Assembly (NCBI RefSeq): GCF_963665245.1
Contig: NZ_OY762268.1
Coordinates: 682,001-746,000, forward strand
Reading direction: 5' to 3'
Source: an uncultured Paludibaculum sp.
GTDB lineage: Bacteria; Acidobacteriota; Terriglobia; Bryobacterales; Bryobacteraceae
Length of the DNA: 64,000 bases
Shown here: positions 26,940 to 36,103 of the stretch, one piece after another
How positions within the stretch are numbered: the stretch's first letter is position 1
How the letters are laid out: each line of letters opens with the position of its first letter
Made by a program: the position numbers and the translations under genes
The notes under the pieces: generated by a model
Seen by the model: the letters and a program-made list of their open reading frames with translations, nothing else
Databases searched by the model: none
What the model was told of the DNA's origin: nothing

Positions 26940-27160
26940 TTTTAATGGGGCAACCATGGCCCTCCGGTCCGCCAAAGCGGACGAAACCGCTACGAACCCT
27001 GACCGTCGGGGAGGGGTCCCCACCACGTTGCGAACCGCGCACGTCAGTAAGCGGGTATCGGTTCGGGGCGTGTCTTCAACGGAGCCGCCACGTGGACCAT
27101 CCGAGTTGATGGGAACGCCCAGCCGCCCCCAGTCCCGGCGAGTCATCGACGGGCTCCAGA
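26940..27160. repeat. R2 mosaic intergenic repeat cluster B (gap 26878-27427)
   Basis: The 550-bp divergent gap between proline dehydrogenase and the YHS gene has no gene. It contains the R2 modules in the cluster A orientation: CATGGCCCTCCGGTCCGCC, then CTACGAACCCTGACCGTC, then GCGCACGTCAGTAAGCGGG and GTGTCTTCAACGGAG. A short imperfect duplication (CCGCCCCGAGGT) occurs at about 26921 and 27183. Confidence 0.72.
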
Positions 27161-27226
27161 CGTACGCGAGACCAAGCCCCCGCCGCCCCGAGGTCGCGCA
27201 GTGTAATGGGCCACCGATGCCGCCCC

Positions 27227-27425
27227 GCAGTACGGCGGACCCTCGGTCCGCGGTCGACGCCCTCGTCGACCCACCCCACCCCCCGATTCCCTGCCCCCAA
27301 CCCTCCATATCTCGTATCTCAAAGGTAAGGCGGACCCTCGGTCCGCGGTCGACGCCCTCGTCGACCCACCCCAAGCCCCCCGATTCCCCGCCCCCCAGCC
27401 CTCCATATCTCGTATCTTAAAGGTG
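27227..27425 (+). repeat. R1 double-hairpin, copies 4 and 5, in a ~100-bp tandem duplication
   Basis: Both copies have GCGGACC-CTC-GGTCCGC and GGTCGACG-CCCT-CGTCGACC. Each is followed by the same ~50-bp tail ending in CCCTCCATATCTCGTATCT, so the whole ~100-bp unit is duplicated head to tail. The second unit ends at the YHS gene start, which therefore takes its leader from the repeat. Confidence 0.85.
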
Positions 27426-27427
27426 AG

Positions 27428-27721
27428 ATGATGCGTTTTCTCGGTCTCTTGCTCGCGTTCCTGTTCGTGGTCCCGCTGCTCCGGAGCATCCTCGGACTGC
27501 TGGCGCGAGCCTTCTCTTCGTTTGCGTTTGGCGGCGACAAACAACAGGCGGGCGTCAACCCGAAGACGCCGCGAGTCCCCGCCTCGGGCGTCCTGCGCAA
27601 GGACCCGGTCTGCGGCACCTACGTCAGCGAAGCCCTGGCCGTAAAACGGGTTGCAGGTGGCGAGACCTTCTTCTATTGCTCCGAAGAGTGCCGCCAGAAG
27701 CATCTGGCCGCCAAGACCTGA
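27428..27721 (+). CDS. Small membrane-anchored YHS-domain protein
   Basis: 97 residues. Residues 1-30 form one membrane span. The C-terminal ~40 residues read DPVCGTYVSEALAVKR...FFYCSEECRQKH, the YHS pattern (DPVCGM...YYFCSxxC) thought to bind metal. A downstream ATG three bases later is an equal start choice. Proteins of this kind are seen near metal handling or redox genes; no partner is evident here. Confidence 0.8.
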   Translation: MMRFLGLLLAFLFVVPLLRSILGLLARAFSSFAFGGDKQQAGVNPKTPRVPASGVLRKDPVCGTYVSEALAVKRVAGGETFFYCSEECRQKHLAAKT

Positions 27722-27862
27722 TCCCTGGCACGGCCCCAAGCGCCCCGCCGCCCCTCCCGGGCGCGGTCACCTGCCTCCTTGACCGCCTCGCCGTGCCCGC
27801 AGTATTCTGTACCCCACTTTCAATATTGCGGCCATAATTTCAGACGACAAGAGGGATCCGCC

Positions 27863-28843
27863 GTGAAGGTCATCCCATTCACCATTCCACTGGCTCTCTG
27901 GGGTCTCATGGGCGTGGCCGGCCAATCCGCCGTCCACGACAGCGGGCGTCCTCCGTTCAAGGACTACTTCGACGTCTCGCCTCCTCAGCCCGACATGACG
28001 ATGGCCGACTGTGCCTTCCAATCAGGCCAGTTCTACTTCCTATTCACAAAAGCCGACAGATCCGAACTGATCGCAACTGACACAGCGGGCCGCGTGACCG
28101 CCAACGCCGTGGCCCAAAGTCCGGCAAACCACATCTACCCACGCTGCACCGGGCCTGGCGTACTCGCGGCTCGCCCGACCCGGGACAACGCAACAATGAT
28201 CGAAGAATACGCATCAGACCTGTCCCACGTCAGGACTTTGGTCATCCAGGACGCCTTCGCTGGGGGGCTCTGCCACCCCCAAGGCTTTGCCGGACTCGCG
28301 TCAGGAACCGTCACGTCCATCGACGCGAGCACCGGAGCCGTCAGATCCAGACCACTGGCCGCGCCCGGAGACGAACCCCTCCTGACAGCCCAGGCTAATC
28401 GGGACTCCTTCGTACTCCTGAGCCCGTTCTCCGGAACGCTCCAGCATCTCGACTTTGATGGCAACCTCAAAAGTCAGGCGCTTCTCGCGGGTCCTGGCCT
28501 GAACAACCTGAGAGCCGTTCGAGAAGACGGAGAAGGCCTTTTCGCTCCGGCCATCACCAGCTACGGCACGGGCATTTTCGCAATATTGGCCGGTCATTCA
28601 CCGGACACTGGGCTCCGCCTGCAGAAGTACTCCTTCGACGGACAGTTCGTCAAGGAATGGCGGCTCCCTCAGTTGGATTTCGAGGAGTTCAGGAATCCCC
28701 GTCAGGCCGGCGGGCACTTATCCAACAGCACCGGATCTCTGCTGATAGGCCGCCTCTTCGTGGCAGGTGGATCCGGCTATATCGTCGACACCGTAAACGG
28801 GCGGGTCGCTCATTTTGCCTGCGGAAAGTTGTGCGGCCAGTAA
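27863..28843 (+). CDS. Exported hypothetical protein, beta-propeller-like
   Basis: The GTG at 27863 follows GAGGGA and begins a signal peptide (VKVIPFTIPLALWGLMGVAGQSA). The 326-residue protein is not recognised. Its strand-rich pattern, with repeated segments such as GTVTSIDASTGAVRSRPLAA, GTLQHLDFDGNLKSQALLA and LRLQKYSFDGQFVKEWRLP, suggests a propeller. Cysteines in CHPQGFAG and FACGKLCGQ may pair in the periplasm. It converges on the heparinase-like gene. Confidence 0.6.
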   Translation: MKVIPFTIPLALWGLMGVAGQSAVHDSGRPPFKDYFDVSPPQPDMTMADCAFQSGQFYFLFTKADRSELIATDTAGRVTANAVAQSPANHIYPRCTGPGVLAARPTRDNATMIEEYASDLSHVRTLVIQDAFAGGLCHPQGFAGLASGTVTSIDASTGAVRSRPLAAPGDEPLLTAQANRDSFVLLSPFSGTLQHLDFDGNLKSQALLAGPGLNNLRAVREDGEGLFAPAITSYGTGIFAILAGHSPDTGLRLQKYSFDGQFVKEWRLPQLDFEEFRNPRQAGGHLSNSTGSLLIGRLFVAGGSGYIVDTVNGRVAHFACGKLCGQ

Positions 28844-28853
28844 GCGGGATAGC

Positions 28854-31115
28854 TCACTGGCACGGTTCCAGATTCCCCAGATTCGGCAACGACGCCCAGC
28901 GGTAAGGCCCGTCCGCCCGGCACTCGATCTTCCGCCCATTCAGCCGGATCAGCTTGGCCGCCGGAGCCGTAATCCGCACCGCCCCTTCCAACGTCCCCTC
29001 CATAAACAGATCCACCGTAGCCCCGTCAGCAGACCAGTCCACTTGAATGGGCACGGTCTGCGACCGCCGCAATAACTCATGCTCCGCGATGCCGGCCAGG
29101 ATCAGATGCACCGGCTTCTTCCACTGTTCATGAAGAATCGACAGCCGCCCCGGTTCAACATGGATGTGGTCCGTCTCGTCACCGCTGTCCACCAGGTACT
29201 CGTCCTTTGCCAATTGCGAGAAATGCGCTGCCGTTGAGCAACACTTCTTAGGCTCAAACAGAACCTCAAACCTGGTTGAGACGCCGCGGCGGCTAGCCAC
29301 CACAAACGGCACCGGGACCTGCAGGTCCGGCCCCAGGCCCTCGCCTTCCACCAGACTGGTGCTTGGCGCACCCAGCATACGGACGACGGTGCCCGAGTCC
29401 TCTTGATAGAAGCCTTGGATCCAGTCTTTGTCGCCTCCTCCACCTGTTGTGTGGGCCAGATGCTGGTAGCCGTTACGCTTCGGCATCCCAGCGCCCTCAT
29501 GATGGCGCAGATCCGAAGAGAATCGGCCGTAATTGTGATAGATCCAGTCGAACTGATGCTCCACCCCGTCCGTCGCACGGACGTCGAAGAGATCCAACGT
29601 GTACAGCGCAGTATGCACGAACGTCCGCTCCATCTCGATCCCCTCGTACGCCGGACCCGCCGACACCCGGATCGCTGTCGCCGACGGTAGCGTCACCCAC
29701 TCCAGCAACTTGCCGGTTGCCGCAGCCTGCGGCTTCTCGTCCACCGTCACCGTGTTGTGGGCGATCGTCATCTTGTCCCACGTGGTATGGCTCGGAGCCG
29801 CATACGCCTGCGTCCCCGGATCGGCCGCCTGCTGCGCGCCGTTCCAATAGCTATTGAACGTCAGCTTGTCGAAGTGGCCGTGTCCGCCTCCATGCGGACC
29901 GAACTTCACCGCCACCACATGATCGTTCTCCCGTACCCGCAAGGTCGCCAGCCCCGCATCCGGCATCACATCGCTCACAGCCGCCATGGGTTCCACGTCC
30001 GGCAGCACCGGCGCGCCCCACAGTACCGTCTCCAGATCCTGGCCCGCCTGCCGCGCCAGCGGCACATACCGGCTCTCGCCGAACATCCGGTAACCCATGC
30101 TGTAGTGCTTCGCATAGGTCGCGAGCTTCACCATGCCAGAGTCATTGAAGTTCGGCAGCGTCCCATCCGGAAACACAGCCCGCAGCGGAGCGTCCAGCAT
30201 CTTCCGGAACGCCGACGCCTCCGGCAAGGCCAAGCCTGCCCGGCGCGCCATCTCGATCGTCAGCATCAACGGCTGCACCGAGAAGAAGTGGTAGCCCCAC
30301 GACCCTTCAAACCACGGCCCATCCGGAGTGATGCTCTCCTTCATCTGGAACTTGAAACTACCCAGCGCGCCGTCCACCAACGCCTGATCGCTCACCGTCA
30401 GACCAATGGCCAGCAGCGCGCAGTTGTGCCAGCTCTGCCAGTTGCTCTTCCCGCGATCGTTCCCGCGTAGAATTGCCGCCGCATTCCGCAGCACATCCCG
30501 CTCAAACCCGGCCCGCTCTTCCGCCGTCATCGTGTCCCGAACCAAGTCATACCCAAAGACCAGCGGCACCAGCCAACTCGCCTCCGACAGCGTCTGCGAC
30601 ATCACCCGGGCGCCGGATTGCGTGTTCAGCTTGTTGTTGTTGTCGTGAATCGGCAGTGTCGGATACAGCGCCGTATAGGCGTTCAAAATCCGCCGCGCCT
30701 TGGCCGCGAACTCCGCGCGTCCACTCAGCAGATACGCCAACCCCAGGTCCCGAACGGCAGCGGCGTTGTCTCCATTCCGCTGCATGTAGACGACGTTGTC
30801 CACCGGCCAGCCGTGATAGTCCTTGCCATCCACGGGGCACAGATTCTGCCCATGCGACTGCTTCAGACGCGCACCATGCACCGGGCACACATAGGCGTGC
30901 GACCAGCCGGCCCCTTCACTCGGCAAGGCCCATTCCTTCAGCCCATAGTTGTCGACATGCGCCTTGGGCCAATCCTCAGCCTGCCGCAGCAACCGCTCGA
31001 CCACAGGCTGCGCCGAAGCTTGCGCGCGAATACGGGCGATGTCGTCGCGATTCAGCAACAGCCGCGGCTCGCCGGCCAAGGGCAAAGCCAAGAGGAAGAG
31101 CAGGAGCCAGGCCAC
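28854..31115 (-). CDS. Heparinase II/III-like / alginate-lyase-type polysaccharide lyase
   Basis: 753 residues starting at GTG with a short signal (AWLLLFLLALPLAGEP). The N-terminal half (about 40-400) is the alpha/alpha toroid of alginate-lyase/heparinase proteins, including SNWQSWHNCALLAIGL (Asn/His region) and GPWFEGSWGYHFFS with the Tyr-His pair. The second half is a beta-sandwich with GGGHGHFDKLTFNSYWNG, the heparinase II/III signature. Such enzymes cleave uronic-acid glycans by beta-elimination. Export suggests it acts on external polysaccharide. The divergent neighbour is an amidohydrolase. Confidence 0.85.
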   Translation of the reverse strand: MAWLLLFLLALPLAGEPRLLLNRDDIARIRAQASAQPVVERLLRQAEDWPKAHVDNYGLKEWALPSEGAGWSHAYVCPVHGARLKQSHGQNLCPVDGKDYHGWPVDNVVYMQRNGDNAAAVRDLGLAYLLSGRAEFAAKARRILNAYTALYPTLPIHDNNNKLNTQSGARVMSQTLSEASWLVPLVFGYDLVRDTMTAEERAGFERDVLRNAAAILRGNDRGKSNWQSWHNCALLAIGLTVSDQALVDGALGSFKFQMKESITPDGPWFEGSWGYHFFSVQPLMLTIEMARRAGLALPEASAFRKMLDAPLRAVFPDGTLPNFNDSGMVKLATYAKHYSMGYRMFGESRYVPLARQAGQDLETVLWGAPVLPDVEPMAAVSDVMPDAGLATLRVRENDHVVAVKFGPHGGGHGHFDKLTFNSYWNGAQQAADPGTQAYAAPSHTTWDKMTIAHNTVTVDEKPQAAATGKLLEWVTLPSATAIRVSAGPAYEGIEMERTFVHTALYTLDLFDVRATDGVEHQFDWIYHNYGRFSSDLRHHEGAGMPKRNGYQHLAHTTGGGGDKDWIQGFYQEDSGTVVRMLGAPSTSLVEGEGLGPDLQVPVPFVVASRRGVSTRFEVLFEPKKCCSTAAHFSQLAKDEYLVDSGDETDHIHVEPGRLSILHEQWKKPVHLILAGIAEHELLRRSQTVPIQVDWSADGATVDLFMEGTLEGAVRITAPAAKLIRLNGRKIECRADGPYRWASLPNLGNLEPCQ

Positions 31116-31167
31116 GCGACCATCTTAAGCCAGCAAGCTACCCCCGGCACGTCCTATATTGGTCCCC

Positions 31168-32436
31168 ATGAGACTCGCGTTGATCCTGCTGCTCACGGCC
31201 TCGGCGTGGGCCCAGACGAGGTACGACATGCTGCTCAAAGGTGGTCGAGTGATCGACCCGAAAAACAATATCAACGCCGTGATGGACGTCGCAGTGAAAG
31301 ACGGCAAAATCGCCGCCGTCGCCCCCAATCTACCGGCCTCCGACGCCTCCAAGGTAATCGATGTCGCCGGCCTCATCGTGACCCCCGGGCTCCTGGATAT
31401 GCACGCCCATGTCTTCTCGACCACGGGAGTCGCCGACGCCTGGGCCGGTGACAACAGCGTCCGTCCCGACGACTTCAGCTTCCGCACCGGAGTCACGGCC
31501 ATGGCCGATGCCGGCAGTTCCGGCTGGCGCAACTTCGAGCAGTTCAAGCTCACGGTCATTGATCGGGCGAGGACCAAGGTCTTTGCCTTCATCAACATCG
31601 CCGGGCTCGGCATGATGACCAACATCGTCGAACAGCATCCCGAGGACATGAAGCCCGAGGAACTCGCCCGCCTCGCGAAGAAGTTCCCCGACGTCGTCGT
31701 TGGCGTCAAGACGGCCCACTGGGAATCGCCCGCCTGGACCGCTGTCGACAAGGCGCTGGAGGCCGGCCGCCTCATGAACAAACCCATCATGGTCGACTTC
31801 GGGTACTTCAAACCCGAACGGCCTTACTGGCAGCTCGTCACCCAGAAGCTGCGCCCCGGCGACATCTCCACTCACGCCTTCCGCGCCACTGTCCCCTGGA
31901 TCGATGCCAAAGGCAAGATTTACAGCTACTTACAGCAGGCACGGGATAGGGGCGTAATCTTCGACACCGGCCATGGCGGCGGCAGCTTCGCCTGGCGCAA
32001 CGCCGTGCCCGCCATCGCCCAGGGCTTCTACCCCGACACGATCTCCACCGATCTACACACCGACAGCATGAACGGAGCCATGATGGACATGCCCACGACG
32101 ATGTCGAAATTCCTGGCCATGGGCATGCCCTTGGATCAGGTGATCCTGCGCTCCACCTGGCGGCCCGCGCAAGTCATTCATCACGAAGAGGTGGGCCACT
32201 TGACCGTTGGTGCCGAAGCCAATATTGCCGCTTTTGCCCTGAATGACGGCAAGTTCAATTTCATGGATTCCGACAAAGGGACATTCCCCGGAAAGCAGCG
32301 CCTGCAATGCGAACTCACCATCCGCGCCGGCAAGATCGTCTGGGATTGGAACGCCCGCAGTGGTGTCGACTACCGGACTCTGGGCCCTGCCTATGGCGTC
32401 CGGGCGGGCGAGTCGATCGTTCCTCCGCCCCAGTAG
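31168..32436 (+). CDS. Exported amidohydrolase/deacetylase (dihydroorotase-like superfamily)
   Basis: The ATG at 31168 gives a signal peptide (MRLALILLLTASAWAQ). The 422-residue protein has the amidohydrolase barrel: LLDMHAHVF (HxH metal site), VVGVKTAHW (probable carboxylated Lys), ISTHAFR (His), FDTGHGGG (His) and STDLHTDS (catalytic Asp). The composite is that of the EF_0837/AHA_3915 deacetylase group. The flanking beta-sandwich is split between the N-terminus (YDMLLKGGRVIDPKNN) and C-terminus (ELTIRAGKIVWD). The substrate is unknown. Confidence 0.85.
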   Translation: MRLALILLLTASAWAQTRYDMLLKGGRVIDPKNNINAVMDVAVKDGKIAAVAPNLPASDASKVIDVAGLIVTPGLLDMHAHVFSTTGVADAWAGDNSVRPDDFSFRTGVTAMADAGSSGWRNFEQFKLTVIDRARTKVFAFINIAGLGMMTNIVEQHPEDMKPEELARLAKKFPDVVVGVKTAHWESPAWTAVDKALEAGRLMNKPIMVDFGYFKPERPYWQLVTQKLRPGDISTHAFRATVPWIDAKGKIYSYLQQARDRGVIFDTGHGGGSFAWRNAVPAIAQGFYPDTISTDLHTDSMNGAMMDMPTTMSKFLAMGMPLDQVILRSTWRPAQVIHHEEVGHLTVGAEANIAAFALNDGKFNFMDSDKGTFPGKQRLQCELTIRAGKIVWDWNARSGVDYRTLGPAYGVRAGESIVPPPQ

Positions 32437-32439
32437 AAT

Positions 32440-33549
32440 CTACGACATGGCGGGCCGCCGTAGGCCTCTACGGTGAGCCCGCCACACCAGAATCGACGTG
32501 ATCCAGTAGTTCCAGACTGACGACAGCGTGACGCCCGCCAGGCCGGCTAGCCAGACCGAGACGCCCAGCGCCCGCAAACTGTTGGCGATTTCCAGATTCA
32601 CGATCAGGCCAATGGAACAGGCCGCGTAGAACAGGACTAGTCCGCCGACGAGGCGCGTTCCGTGCAGGCGCCTGGAGCGGAACGTCAACGCATTGTTCAG
32701 GAAGAAGTTCACCGCAATGACGAGCGACGACGACCAGATGAAGGCATTGGAAAACTCCATCCCAAAGCGCAGCATCAGGAAGATGATGGACAGGTTCACC
32801 AGGACACCGAAGGCGCCCACCATGCCGAAGATCACGTAGGTGACCGGCACGTACTCGCCAACCCATTTGTCCAGAATGAGATGCAGGTACTCCAGGCTGA
32901 CGATGATGTTCAGTTTGCTCTGGCCACGCTCGCGCAGGCGGAACGTGTAGGGCACCTCGCCCAGCTTCACCGGCCGCCGGGCGCTGGCCAGTAAGTCCAG
33001 CAGAATCTTGAAGCCGGTGCTGGAGAGTTCGCGGACCACATCGTCGAGGAAACGCCGGTCCAGCAGGAAGAAGCCGCTCATTGGGTCGGAGACGGGAGTC
33101 TTGCAGATCGACCGGCTCAGGGCCTTGCCGGCGTTCGAGAGCAGCACGCGTGCTTTTGAGAACTCGCCCATGCCGCCGCCCTCGATGTGACGCGAGCCGA
33201 CGACGATATCCAGCTTCTCCTGCTTCAACTTAGCCAGCATCTGGGGCAGGATGCGCTCGTCGTGTTGCAGGTCGCCATCGATCACCGCCAGATAGGGCGT
33301 GCTGGTCGACATCATGCCCTCGACAACGGCTGACGAGAGGCCTTTCCTATTGATTCTTTGGAGGATACGAACCCGAGGGTTGGCCTGCGCGAGGGCCCGA
33401 ACCTGCTCGGAAGTGCCGTCGGCTGAGTCGTCGTCGACGAATACGATCTCGTATTCGATGCCATTCAGCGCGCGACCGACCGCTTCCGTCAATGGTAGAA
33501 CGTTGGCTTTCTCGTTGAAAGTAGGGACGATGACCGCAAGTTCCACCAT
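32440..33549 (-). CDS. Dolichol-phosphate-mannose-synthase-like GT2 fused to a GtrA-like membrane domain
   Basis: 369 residues. Residues 1-230 form a GT2 domain: VIVPTFNEKANV, VFVDDDSADGTSEQV, VIDGDLQHDE (the acidic metal motif) and PMSGFFLLDRRF. Residues about 240-360 contain four membrane spans of the GtrA/DPMS type (YVIFGMVGAFGVLVNLSIIFLM and FFLNNALTFRSRR). Such fusions load a sugar on polyprenyl phosphate and help move or use it. It lies downstream of a strong terminator that ends the DUF465 gene and converges with the amidohydrolase gene. Confidence 0.9.
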   Translation of the reverse strand: MVELAVIVPTFNEKANVLPLTEAVGRALNGIEYEIVFVDDDSADGTSEQVRALAQANPRVRILQRINRKGLSSAVVEGMMSTSTPYLAVIDGDLQHDERILPQMLAKLKQEKLDIVVGSRHIEGGGMGEFSKARVLLSNAGKALSRSICKTPVSDPMSGFFLLDRRFLDDVVRELSSTGFKILLDLLASARRPVKLGEVPYTFRLRERGQSKLNIIVSLEYLHLILDKWVGEYVPVTYVIFGMVGAFGVLVNLSIIFLMLRFGMEFSNAFIWSSSLVIAVNFFLNNALTFRSRRLHGTRLVGGLVLFYAACSIGLIVNLEIANSLRALGVSVWLAGLAGVTLSSVWNYWITSILVWRAHRRGLRRPAMS

Positions 33550-33571
33550 GGCCGGGAGGATACCACACTAA

Positions 33572-33608
33572 AAAGCCCCGGTGAGCCGAGGAGCTCCACC
33601 GGGGCTTT
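33572..33608 (-). terminator. Rho-independent terminator for the DUF465 gene
   Basis: A 12-bp perfect stem (AAAGCCCCGGTG / CACCGGGGCTTT) with a 13-nt loop. On the minus strand it is followed by TTTTT. It sits 44 bp after the stop of the gene at 33652-33888 and just before the glycosyltransferase start. Confidence 0.88.
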
Positions 33609-33651
33609 CAGTCGAAATTTATAACGCGTACCAGACGCTACGGAGTTGAGT

Positions 33652-33888
33652 TCAAGCTGGTTGAGTAGCTCGGTGCCGGCTCATGATCTCCTGCATCTGA
33701 TCCTTGATGTGGAGCTTCAGTTTCTTCAGCCGGTGTTCCTCAATCTCGTCTTCTGCAGTCATTGGCGACTTGTGTTCGATCGCGTCGATTTGCCGCTTGT
33801 ACTCGGCATGCTTCTCGGCGAGCGCTCGAAACTCATCGTTGGCTTGCGTCAGGTACGCCTTGAGCTCTTCCTGCGAGAATTTCTCCAT
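33652..33888 (-). CDS. YdcH-like DUF465 small coiled-coil protein
   Basis: 78 residues, all helical. The C-terminal half, EEHRLKKLKLHIKDQMQEIM, is the DUF465/YdcH pattern; the N-terminal half has FRALAEKHAEYKRQIDAIE. Function unknown; this family is small, abundant and cytosolic. A clear AAGGAGA ribosome site precedes the ATG. The upstream gap holds a GC-rich hairpin (33981-34005) of unclear role. Confidence 0.88.
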   Translation of the reverse strand: MEKFSQEELKAYLTQANDEFRALAEKHAEYKRQIDAIEHKSPMTAEDEIEEHRLKKLKLHIKDQMQEIMSRHRATQPA

Positions 33889-34106
33889 ATGGGTGGTTCT
33901 CCTTGGTATCGGGATCCACGCCGAGTCGGGTTGACAAGGACACTGGCTCGGTGGGCTCTCAACTTACGCATCATAAGGTTCAGCGGAGCCCCTCTGGGGC
34001 CGCTGACACCACGACACTATCATTTTTGATGGCATCTTACAATCCCATGAACGGTGTACCGAACCGGCGCCTGCCGGCCCCTTGAAAACAGGGGCTTTTG
34101 ATCCTG

Positions 34107-34532
34107 TTATCCTCGGGTCATCATGATGGAATCTTCCACTGGATGGTGGTAGTACTTCCTCCGATGCCCGGTTTTTCGGAAGCCGAACTTGCGATAAAAC
34201 TCCAGCGCGGGCCGGTTGTTCTCTCTCACATCCAAATAGATGACTTGAAAGTCAATTTTCGCGAGCAAGGCGGTGGCCACCCCTTTCCGCTTGTGCGCCG
34301 GGTCGATGGCCAGATTGAGGATCTCGGCTTCGGTTCGTCCATCTACCCCATTTGGAAGGGGATGCACGCAAAGGAAGCCCACCACGGCTCCACCGATCTC
34401 GGCCATCGTGGTCGTGTAGGCCAGATAGTCGATAGGGTTCCACTGCGCACCGGTGGGGTTCGCTTCCTGAATCCGTTCGATCACGGCAAGATCCGCCATT
34501 GTCATCGGCCTGATCGTCATCGCTTCCGCCAT
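34107..34532 (-). CDS. rimI: RimI-like GNAT N-acetyltransferase
   Basis: 141 residues. The GNAT fold is shown by IRPMTMADLAVIERIQEA, VVGFLCVHPL, EAEILNLAIDPAHKRKGVATALL (the acetyl-CoA motif A, Q/RxxGxA) and LDVRENNRPALEFYRKFGFRKTGHRRKYY, the typical end of RimI. RimI acetylates ribosomal protein S18 at its N-terminal Ala; similar enzymes have other targets, so the symbol is tentative. It overlaps the upstream glycosyltransferase gene by 16 nt and is last in a four-gene unit. Confidence 0.8.
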   Translation of the reverse strand: MAEAMTIRPMTMADLAVIERIQEANPTGAQWNPIDYLAYTTTMAEIGGAVVGFLCVHPLPNGVDGRTEAEILNLAIDPAHKRKGVATALLAKIDFQVIYLDVRENNRPALEFYRKFGFRKTGHRRKYYHHPVEDSIMMTRG

Positions 34533-36103
34533 ACGTCCACCTGTCTCTCCGCTAACGCGGGCCAGCCATACTGTTCTTTTGCCAGCAGATAGGCCTCCCG
34601 GGCGAGGGCCGTTCTTTGCTCTTTATTCTCCAGAAGATGCTGGATGCCTTCCGCGAACGCCCGGGCCGTCTCGGCGATCCAGACGCTCTTGCCGTGTTCG
34701 AGGCCCAGGCCTGCAACACCGGAGGGCGTCGAGACGATGGCGCGCTGCATCGCCATTGCTTCCAATGCCTTGAGGTTCGTGCCCGCCGAAACCACTGTCG
34801 GAATCAGTACCAGGTGAGTGTCCTTGTACAGCGGACGCACATCGGAGACGAAGCCCTGCAGGCGGATGCGGTCGTCTCCGGGCGGCTGGCTCCAGTAGAG
34901 ATGCGGGTCGGGGCCAGCCACAACGTCTACCTGGAGATCGCCTATCTGGTTGGAAAGAATGGGCCAGACCTCTTCCCGGAAGAAGCGATAGGCGGCCACG
35001 TTGGGGAAGTGGCGGAAGCTGCCGATGAACAACAGGCGGCGCGCAATGCCCTGCTCCGGTTCGGGTTGGAAACGCTCCAGGTCGACACCGTTCGCAATCA
35101 CGGTTGTGCCTGGATGGTTCAGAAGCCCGGCATCTTTGTCACTCATCGCCACAACTTTGGGGAAAGTCTTGAGGACCTTCTTTTCAAAACGCTGCCAGCG
35201 ATAGAGGTCCCACCAGGACTGCAAAGAATGCTCGCGTGTATGGATTTGCTGAAAGAGGTCCCAGGTGACATCGTGCTCCACCAGGACGTCACCGCCGTAG
35301 CGGCCCAACATTGTGTACTCTACTTGCAAGATTTGACCATTCAATTCCTGCTGCAATTGGCGCTGCAGTTCGGGGGTGTAGAACTCGCAAACTTCGGGCG
35401 GCAAAAGTGTCGACCAGCGCGGTTCCCGGTAGCGCGGCTTCTTCGCGATATACAAGTTTGTGCAGAATTCAGTCAGGTGCGCGAAGTCGGATTCGGATTG
35501 GCCGTCCTCAAAGGCAAATATCGTCACATCACAATATGACGATGCGTTCTTGAGTAAATTGTAGATGCGAACGGCTCCGCCATGCGACAGAGGGTAGGGG
35601 CAGTAGGGGCTCAGGACGGCCACTTTGAGCGCCTCGGGCCGCGCCGGGCGGCCTGGGATTCGACGCCAAACTCTAGGCAAATCAGAGACTTCGCGCTTGC
35701 GTCCGGGCCACCAGGACGGCCGCAGCCAGATTCGGTCCAAGGGCACTCCGGCCACGAAAAGGGCCGAAGCAATGGGTGTCGACCAGTGAATATGGTGACG
35801 GTCCAAATTACCGTGAAAACCGAGCACTTTGCCGGCACAAACGGTACAAGCCACCGTCAGAATTCGACGGTCCGAAACGGGCACCGCGGCGAGCCCTACC
35901 CGGTAGGGGGCCAAGGCGCGTCGCGCCCTGAGCCAGATTTCGCCAGTACTATCCCCCTTCTCGACGGGGATATATACCACTCGTCGATCGGGTACTAGTT
36001 CGCGCAGTTTGTCACCATGCGGCCCGGGACCAAAAACGGCGATCACCGCCTCGGGTTCCTTGCCGAGCAGCGAGAAGAGAGCGCGCTTGAGAAACTGCTT
36101 CAT
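34517..36103 (-). CDS. GT4-family glycosyltransferase with an extra N-terminal domain
   Basis: 528 residues. The GT-B part starts at about residue 160 (LKVAVLSPYCPYPLSHGGAV, glycine loop) and includes VIANGVDLERF, LLFIGSFRHFPN, DVVAGPDP and the donor-binding VSAGTNLKALEAMAMQRAIVST. The first ~155 residues are extra: a strand-helix pattern with AVIAVFGPGPHGDKLREL and KVLGFHGNLDRHHIHW, not recognised. It starts in an ATGA overlap with the MFS gene. The acceptor is unknown; surface polysaccharide is likely. Confidence 0.85.
   Translation of the reverse strand: MKQFLKRALFSLLGKEPEAVIAVFGPGPHGDKLRELVPDRRVVYIPVEKGDSTGEIWLRARRALAPYRVGLAAVPVSDRRILTVACTVCAGKVLGFHGNLDRHHIHWSTPIASALFVAGVPLDRIWLRPSWWPGRKREVSDLPRVWRRIPGRPARPEALKVAVLSPYCPYPLSHGGAVRIYNLLKNASSYCDVTIFAFEDGQSESDFAHLTEFCTNLYIAKKPRYREPRWSTLLPPEVCEFYTPELQRQLQQELNGQILQVEYTMLGRYGGDVLVEHDVTWDLFQQIHTREHSLQSWWDLYRWQRFEKKVLKTFPKVVAMSDKDAGLLNHPGTTVIANGVDLERFQPEPEQGIARRLLFIGSFRHFPNVAAYRFFREEVWPILSNQIGDLQVDVVAGPDPHLYWSQPPGDDRIRLQGFVSDVRPLYKDTHLVLIPTVVSAGTNLKALEAMAMQRAIVSTPSGVAGLGLEHGKSVWIAETARAFAEGIQHLLENKEQRTALAREAYLLAKEQYGWPALAERQVDVWRKR

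Noticed and set aside
34079..34105. A GCCCC...GGGGC hairpin with a T4 run on the plus strand.
   Set aside because: No plus-strand gene ends here and the T run is on the wrong strand to terminate the RimI unit.
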